Shown here piece after piece: positions 56,801-64,000 of a DNA stretch of 64,000 bases. The notes under the pieces are model-generated. The model saw only the letters and a program-made list of their open reading frames with translations. It ran no database searches and was not told the origin of the DNA. The stretch lies in NCBI RefSeq assembly GCF_002407065.1, contig NZ_CP023564.1, positions 2,108,001 to 2,172,000 on the forward strand, given 5' to 3'. How positions within the stretch are numbered: position 1 is the first letter of the stretch; each line of letters begins with the position of its first letter. The stretch comes from Brachybacterium ginsengisoli. Its GTDB lineage: Bacteria > Actinomycetota > Actinomycetes > Actinomycetales > Dermabacteraceae. The position numbers and the translations under genes were made by a program.

Positions 56801-57468
56801 TCCGTGTGCTCGTCGCCGACGATCAGGACCTCGTCCGCGCCGGGATCGTCGCGACCGTCGATGCCCAGGAGGGCATGACGGTCGTGGGCGAGGCCGCCGA
56901 CGGTGCCGAGGCCGTCCGCGCCGCCGACCTCCACCATCCGGAGGTGATCCTCATGGACATCAGGATGCCCGGCTCGGACGGCCTCGATGCCACGCGGCGG
57001 ATCCTCGCGGCCCATCCGGATGCGCGCGTGCTCGTGCTGACCACGTTCGACGCGGACGAGCTGGTGCACGCCGCCCTCGCCGCGGGAGCCTGCGGATTCC
57101 TCGTCAAGGATGCGCCGATCGCCGAGCTCACCGCGTCGATCCGGGCCGCCGCGCGGGGGGACGCCGTGCTCTCCCCCGCCATCACGGCCCACGTCGTCGA
57201 ACGGCTGCTCGCCCATCCTCCGGCCGGGACCACCCACATCCTCCCCCCGGCCGCCGACAGGCTCACGCGACGGGAGCTCGAGATCGTCCGGCTCATCGCC
57301 GACGGCCTCAGCAACCTGGAGATCGCCGGTATCGTGCATCTGTCCGAAGCCACCGTCAAGACGCATGTCGGGCGCGTGCTCACGAAGCTCGCCCTGCGCG
57401 ACCGCGTCCAGGTCGCCGTGTGGGCGCACCGCCACGGCATCGCACGACCGCCCGCCCAGGACGGATGA
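56797..57468 (+). CDS. NarL/LuxR-family response regulator
   Basis: A 223-residue regulator with an N-terminal receiver domain (acidic pair Asp8-Asp9, phosphoacceptor Asp54 in MDIRMPG, switch Thr in LTTFDADE and Lys in FLVKDAP) and a C-terminal LuxR HTH (LTRRELEIVRLIADGLSNLEIAGI, HLSEATVKTHVGRVLTKL). Pairs with the upstream kinase. Its likely targets are the local membrane-protein operon; no binding site can be defined from here. Confidence 0.93.
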   Translation: MIRVLVADDQDLVRAGIVATVDAQEGMTVVGEAADGAEAVRAADLHHPEVILMDIRMPGSDGLDATRRILAAHPDARVLVLTTFDADELVHAALAAGACGFLVKDAPIAELTASIRAAARGDAVLSPAITAHVVERLLAHPPAGTTHILPPAADRLTRRELEIVRLIADGLSNLEIAGIVHLSEATVKTHVGRVLTKLALRDRVQVAVWAHRHGIARPPAQDG

Positions 57469-57510
57469 CGAGGCGCGGCCCTGCTCCGCGTCCCCCGTCC
57501 TCCCCACGTC

Positions 57511-57516
57511 TACCAT
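57511..57516 (+). promoter_or_regulatory. -10 box of the ArsR-type gene (leaderless transcript)
   Basis: TACCAT ends 7 nt before the GTG start at 57524, the same spacing as at ctaA and at the SnoaL-like gene. No ribosome-binding box is present between them. Confidence 0.55.
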
Positions 57517-57523
57517 CAATGCT

Positions 57524-58510
57524 GTGGTGATGATCGAGCTGGATGCAGCGCAGGTGTCCCGCGTGAGGTTCGCGGTGGCGCCGCTGTGGGAGGTCGGCCT
57601 TGCCGCGCTGGTGCTGCGCCGTTCCGACCCGGGCGCGCTCTTCCGGCGCTGGGCCGAGCGGTCACGACGTCAGGTCGACGCGGCGACGCTGAGTCGGCTG
57701 CTGTCCCTGACCGCAGGTCGCGACTTCGTGCCCGACATCTTCAGCGTCCTGCCGGGCGGCGACCAGCCGGGCATCGCCGATGCGCGAGCTCATCTGCAGG
57801 GGCTGTCGGATGAGCTGCTGGCACGTGATCTCCTCCGCCTCGACCGAGCGCATCACGGCACGGACGACTGGATCCGAGCCCTGAGGGATGATCACGACCG
57901 TGCGCGGGAGGAGATCGCCGACGTCATCACCGACTTCTGGAGCGGGGCGATCGCCCCGCACTGGTCGGCCTTCCGGAGACTGGCACGGACTGATGTCGCA
58001 CGCCACGCGATCGCTGCCGCCGAAGGAGGGCAGGGCGCAATGCTCGACGACCTGCATCCGGGCGTGACCTGGACCGGAGCGTCGCTCGACATCGCGGGGG
58101 CCTGCGACACGAGCTTCGGGCCCACTCCGGCGGAGGACGGCGTCGTCCTGACCCCATCGGCTTTCGCATGGCCCCACGTGCATGTCATGTCGAACGCACC
58201 GTTCCAACCCGCCATCGCCTACGGAGTGCGGGGCTTCGCGACTCTGTGGGGCGATCCGACCGAGGGGGCTCTCTCCCCCGCCGTGGAGCGGCTGCTCGGC
58301 GCGGGCCGAGCCAGAGTGGCCGCCGCGATCTCGACGCCGGCGACGACGACGGAGCTCGCTCATGCGCTCGGCGTCGCGCCGGCGACGGTGAGCGAGCATC
58401 TGAGCACGCTGACGGACGCCCGGCTGGGCGTCGCGCAGCGCGAAGGACGCTCGGTCGTCTACTCGTTGACCGATCTCGGACGCGAGGTGCTCTTCCCGGA
58501 GGCGTCCTGA
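57524..58510 (+). CDS. ArsR-type regulator with large N-terminal DUF5937-like domain
   Basis: A 328-residue protein in which a winged-helix DNA-binding region lies at the C-terminus (about 265-328; TTELAHALGVAPATVSEHLSTLTDARLG). The N-terminal 250 residues (VRFAVAPLWEVGLAALVLRR, HWSAFRRLARTDVARHAIA, HVMSNAPFQPAIAYGVRG) match the uncharacterised DUF5937 layout. This two-part architecture is common in actinobacterial ArsR-type regulators; the ligand is not known. The GTG at 57524 is chosen because a TACCAT box lies 7 nt before it. The next gene, an oxidoreductase, is the natural candidate target. Confidence 0.8.
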   Translation: MVMIELDAAQVSRVRFAVAPLWEVGLAALVLRRSDPGALFRRWAERSRRQVDAATLSRLLSLTAGRDFVPDIFSVLPGGDQPGIADARAHLQGLSDELLARDLLRLDRAHHGTDDWIRALRDDHDRAREEIADVITDFWSGAIAPHWSAFRRLARTDVARHAIAAAEGGQGAMLDDLHPGVTWTGASLDIAGACDTSFGPTPAEDGVVLTPSAFAWPHVHVMSNAPFQPAIAYGVRGFATLWGDPTEGALSPAVERLLGAGRARVAAAISTPATTTELAHALGVAPATVSEHLSTLTDARLGVAQREGRSVVYSLTDLGREVLFPEAS

Positions 58511-58589
58511 TCGCTGGATTCGGCGGTGGCCGAATCCGAGCTCGGTGCGGCCCGCCCGCCGAGACTGGGGCTCCACCCGAGGAGGCCCC

Positions 58590-59564
58590 ATGTCCACGCG
58601 TTCCCATCAGCTCCGTCTCGCCCGCAGGCCCCATGGGCCGTCCGTGCCGCAGGACTTCGAGATCGTCGAGGTCCCGCTGGCCGCTCCCGGCGAGGGCGAG
58701 GTGGTCGTGGAGAACCTCTGGGTCTCCGTCGACCCCTACCATCGCCAGGTGTTCGACACCGTCGCCCTCGGCGCGCCGCTGGAGGGGCGAGCCCTGGGCC
58801 GTGTGCTCGACTCGCGGGATCCCGGGATCCACGTCGGCGACGTGGTCCTCCACCGCGACGGGCTGCGGACGCACGCGGTCACCGCCAAGGCACGGGTCAT
58901 CCGCCCGGAGGCGGGGGTTCCGCTCGAGGCTCACCTCGGGATCCTGGGAGGCACCGGGCTGAGCGCCTGGGTCGGTCTCACGACGATCGGTGGCCTCGAA
59001 GCGGGCGAGTCGGTGCTGATCACCGCCGCTGGCGGCGGGGTGGGAACCGCCGCAGGGCACATCGCCAGAGCGCTGGGCGCCTCGACGATCATCGGAGTCA
59101 CCGGCAGCCGCGCCAAGGCGGAACGGCTCCTCAGCGGCCCCTTCGACGAGGTGATCGTCTACCGCGACACCGTGCTGGCGGACGAGCTCGCCGGCCGCGA
59201 CGTCCAGCTCGCCCTGGACGGTGTCGGCGGAGACCAGCTGGAGGCCGTCATCGGCGCGATGGCCGTGGGAGGGCGCATCTCCTGGGTCGGCGGCATCTCC
59301 GGCTACACCGTCTCCACTCCTCCGATCGCACCCCGGAACCTGTTCGACCTGGTGCACCGGGAGATCTCGCTGCACGGCTTCCTGGTCCGCCATCACCTGG
59401 ACGAACGGGAGCGATACGAGGCGTTCATGACGCCGCTCGTCGCCGACAGGACCGTCCCCGTGGAGCAGACAGTCGTCGACGGCCTCGAAGCGGCGCCCTC
59501 AGCGCTGAGCGGGCTGCTCAGCGGTGCCAACTACGGCAAGCACCTCGTGCGCCTCGCCGAGTAG
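58590..59564 (+). CDS. NADP-dependent medium-chain oxidoreductase (MDR, CurA/leukotriene-reductase-like)
   Basis: A 324-residue zinc-free MDR protein, reducing double bonds of alpha,beta-unsaturated ketones in related enzymes. It starts STRSHQLRLARRPHGPSVP, has NLWVSVDPYHRQ (the substrate-side motif of the CurA/PTGR group), the nucleotide loop ITAAGGGVGTAAGHIARALG, GVTGSRAKAERL and ALDGVGGDQLEAVIGAM. Cys/His zinc ligands are absent. GAGGAGG lies just upstream of the ATG. It follows the ArsR-type gene by 79 bp and may be controlled by it. Substrate unknown. Confidence 0.9.
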   Translation: MSTRSHQLRLARRPHGPSVPQDFEIVEVPLAAPGEGEVVVENLWVSVDPYHRQVFDTVALGAPLEGRALGRVLDSRDPGIHVGDVVLHRDGLRTHAVTAKARVIRPEAGVPLEAHLGILGGTGLSAWVGLTTIGGLEAGESVLITAAGGGVGTAAGHIARALGASTIIGVTGSRAKAERLLSGPFDEVIVYRDTVLADELAGRDVQLALDGVGGDQLEAVIGAMAVGGRISWVGGISGYTVSTPPIAPRNLFDLVHREISLHGFLVRHHLDERERYEAFMTPLVADRTVPVEQTVVDGLEAAPSALSGLLSGANYGKHLVRLAE

Positions 59565-59643
59565 CGCAGAGCAGGCGACTCGATCCCCGGCGGCGAGGCC
59601 GCCATCCGCCGCCGAAGGATCATCCTCATCGGGAACGAAGGCC

Positions 59644-59681
59644 GGCGCGCGCCATCAGGCCGAAGCCTGACGGGGCGCGCC
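59644..59681 (-). terminator. Terminator of acn
   Basis: Seventeen-base arms (59644-59660 and 59665-59681) with a CGAA-type tetraloop, one mismatch and one position that pairs as G-U on the minus strand. It lies 55 bp beyond the acn stop, between convergent genes, so may serve both. Confidence 0.7.
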
Positions 59682-59735
59682 GAAGAGGTGGGAGCGTGTC
59701 AGCAGCTCGCTCGCCTCATGCCCGAGCAGATCTGC

Positions 59736-62513
<2,778 letters not shown>

Positions 62514-62548
62514 CAGGCGAACTCCTTTGGTGTTGAGGTGACCCCTCC

Positions 62549-62554
62549 ATCGTA
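62549..62554 (-). promoter_or_regulatory. Candidate proximal -10 of acn
   Basis: TACGAT on the minus strand, 36 bp upstream of the acn ATG, fits TANNNT and leaves a short leader with the AAAGGAG box. A second -10-like TACTAT (62669-62674) abuts the palindrome. Confidence 0.4.
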
Positions 62555-62649
62555 GGCGCGTCCACCGCAGTCAGCAGGCGAACGCCCACCGCGCGACGGA
62601 AGTGGTCCGCACCGGTGGTCGGGAGGGTCGGTCGGGAGATCCCGACAGG

Positions 62650-62667
62650 TATCTTGAAGTCAAGATA
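62650..62667. promoter_or_regulatory. MarR-family (TamR-like) operator upstream of acn
   Basis: TATCTTGA-AG-TCAAGATA is an 18-bp palindrome with perfect 8-bp arms. This form is known for the MarR subgroup that includes PecS and TamR; TamR of Streptomyces coelicolor controls aconitase. It abuts a -10-like TACTAT (minus strand), so a bound dimer would block a distal acn promoter. No MarR-family gene is in this window. Confidence 0.65.
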
Positions 62668-62693
62668 AATAGTACCACGCGAGGCGCACGGAT

Positions 62694-62710
62694 CCTGACA
62701 GGCTGTCAGG
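62694..62710. repeat. Small perfect palindrome beyond the acn promoter region
   Basis: CCTGACAG-G-CTGTCAGG, 8-bp perfect arms around one base, lying between the palindromic operator and the methyltransferase terminator. It could be a second regulatory site or a minor terminator. Confidence 0.4.
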
Positions 62711-62735
62711 TGCCGGGCGGCGCGTCGCCGACGCG

Positions 62736-62772
62736 GTTGCCGACCAGAGGTCGGCCACCGACCGTCGGCAAC
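62736..62772 (-). terminator. Terminator of the TrmA-family methyltransferase gene
   Basis: GTTGCCGAC (62736-62744) pairs with GTCGGCAAC (62764-62772); inside, GGTCGG and CCGACC form a second stem with a CCA loop, with a 4-nt bulge between the two. It sits 17 bp past the stop. Confidence 0.65.
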
Positions 62773-62788
62773 CTCCGATCGGTGGCGA

Positions 62789-64000
62789 TCAGCCCTCCGC
62801 GCGCTCCAGCACCGCGACGGACTCGATGTGGTGGGTATGGGGGAAGAGGTCGAAGGCCCGCAGGTCCACGACCTTCCATCCCTTCTTCTCGATCACGGCG
62901 AGGTCGCGGGCGAGGGTCGAGGGCTCGCAGGAGACGTACACGATCCGCTGGCGCACGGCCTTCGCCAGGAGCCCCATCAGCTCGGCGCCGGCGCCGCTGC
63001 GCGGCGGATCGAGCACGACGACGTCCACGCCGCCGCGCCGGGCCCGGACCCAGTCGGTCACATCCGCCGTCGCGGTGGAGACCTGCCCGAGGTCCTCCAG
63101 GTTCTCGGCGGCGAGGTGCGAGGCACGACGGTTGCCCTCGACGGAGACCACGGAGCCGTCACGGCCCACCTGCACCGCGGCCACGGCGGAGAACAGCCCC
63201 ACCCCGCCGTAGAGATCCCAGGCGCTGCCGCCTCGGGGCGCGCGCAGGGTCGTCTCCACGACCTCGGTCAGCAGCTCGGCGGCGCGGCGGTGCGACTGCC
63301 AGAAGCCGGTCGCCCCGACCACGAACATCCGCTCCCCGACCCGCTCGTGCACGGTCCCTTCGCCCCGCAGGGCGACCAGCTCGCGCGCCGTGCGCACGGC
63401 GACATCCGCATCGCCCCAGGACTCGGGGATCTCCACGGAGTCAGGATCCAGATCGCGACCGATCAGCACCACCGAGGCGGGGCCGGCCGACGGGGCGACG
63501 GCGTCGATCGCCTCGGTGCCCTCCGGAGCGGTCCACTCCCCCAGGCGGAGGTCGCGGATGCTCTGGGCGGACAGCGGGTCCTCGCCCACCGGGCGCACCG
63601 CATGGGAGCGCCAGCCTCGCATGCCCACGTTCCCCTCCGCATCGACGGCGTAGCGGACCCGGGTGCGCCAGTGCAGACCTTCGGCGTCGTGGGGCGCGGG
63701 CTCGACCTGCACCTGCTCGATGGGGAAGCTGCTCACCCCGGCGCGGCGGAGGAGCTCCTGCATCACCTCGCTGGCGATCCGGCGCTGCGCGGGCAGGGCG
63801 ATGTGCGCCCACTCCGCGCCGCCGACGCCGTCGACCCCGGCCTGCTCCCAGACCGACGGCACACGGTCCACGCCGGCCTCGAGCACGTCGAGCGCCTCGG
63901 CGCGCCAGAAGCGCGCCTCGGCCTTCTCCTGCGGGTCCTCGAGCAGCCGGGCGGTGACGGTCTCGCCGGGGGCGGCGCCGCGGACGAACACGACCCTCCC
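62789..64000 (-). CDS. TrmA/RlmC/RlmD-family RNA (uracil-5-)-methyltransferase, C-terminal part (cut by window edge)
   Basis: About 404 residues are visible, reading GRVVFVRGAAPGETVTARL at the window edge, which is the end of the N-terminal TRAM-type domain; the true start lies beyond base 64000. The SAM-dependent domain shows DLYGGVGLFSAVAA, DVVVLDPPRSGAG and YVSCEPSTLARDL with the nucleophilic Cys of m5U methyltransferases. It methylates a uracil of 23S rRNA or tRNA; which site cannot be told. I see no TrmA-type 4Fe-4S cysteine set in the visible part. Confidence 0.93.
   Translation of the reverse strand, partial: GRVVFVRGAAPGETVTARLLEDPQEKAEARFWRAEALDVLEAGVDRVPSVWEQAGVDGVGGAEWAHIALPAQRRIASEVMQELLRRAGVSSFPIEQVQVEPAPHDAEGLHWRTRVRYAVDAEGNVGMRGWRSHAVRPVGEDPLSAQSIRDLRLGEWTAPEGTEAIDAVAPSAGPASVVLIGRDLDPDSVEIPESWGDADVAVRTARELVALRGEGTVHERVGERMFVVGATGFWQSHRRAAELLTEVVETTLRAPRGGSAWDLYGGVGLFSAVAAVQVGRDGSVVSVEGNRRASHLAAENLEDLGQVSTATADVTDWVRARRGGVDVVVLDPPRSGAGAELMGLLAKAVRQRIVYVSCEPSTLARDLAVIEKKGWKVVDLRAFDLFPHTHHIESVAVLERAEG

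Overview
The window is high-GC (about 70%) bacterial chromosome with densely packed genes. Gene order, stop/start overlaps, an actinobacterial-type integration host factor, EF-P with a PGKGP loop, trp-operon membrane proteins and a Ku/LigD pair point to an actinomycete of the Micrococcales, plausibly a Brachybacterium-like Dermabacteraceae. That placement is by inference. I see no tRNA, rRNA, CRISPR, insertion sequence, prophage or plasmid gene, so this is core chromosome with a few accessory stress genes.

Layout. (1) 1-7.7 kb, stress and repair: 5' end of a zinc alcohol dehydrogenase, a large-subunit catalase, a cysteine hydrolase, LigD and divergent Ku (bacterial NHEJ), and a small stress-type protein, closed by a long bidirectional terminator. 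(2) 7.7-25.5 kb, all minus strand: coaBC-metK-hisI-trpE-three small membrane proteins-trpC-trpB-trpA-lgt, then gltB-gltD and pyk. (3) 25.5-37.9 kb, minus strand: a SatD-like regulator, efp-nusB, the pyrimidine operon pyrR-pyrB-pyrC-X-carA-carB-pyrF, then mihF-gmk-rpoZ. The pyr leader carries a PyrR-binding motif just upstream of the pyrR ribosome-binding site. (4) 38-41.5 kb: an ABC-F ATPase, alanine dehydrogenase and two large hairpins. (5) 41.5-46.6 kb: a suf operon (sufR-sufB-sufD-Rieske ferredoxin-sufC-sufT) lacking sufS and sufU. (6) 46.8-51.8 kb, plus strand: a hydroquinone reductase of the glutathione-transferase fold, an ABC exporter pair, ctaA and a methionine aminopeptidase. (7) 51.8-64 kb: a divergent dxs, a SnoaL-like protein behind a MerR/SoxR-type promoter, a membrane protein with a two-component pair, an ArsR-type regulator, a quinone-oxidoreductase-like enzyme, aconitase behind a MarR-family (TamR-like) operator, and a truncated TrmA-family methyltransferase.

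The enzymes are ordinary core metabolism: tryptophan, glutamate, pyrimidine, SAM, CoA and Fe-S cluster synthesis plus glycolysis and TCA steps. The novelty I can support lies in regulation: the PyrR leader, the SoxR-like promoter with a 19-bp spacer, the palindrome upstream of acn, dyads upstream of sufR and the SatD-like gene, start codons placed 7 nt after a -10 box (leaderless mRNAs), and a 23-bp-arm palindrome after ald. I found no convincing new multi-gene system.
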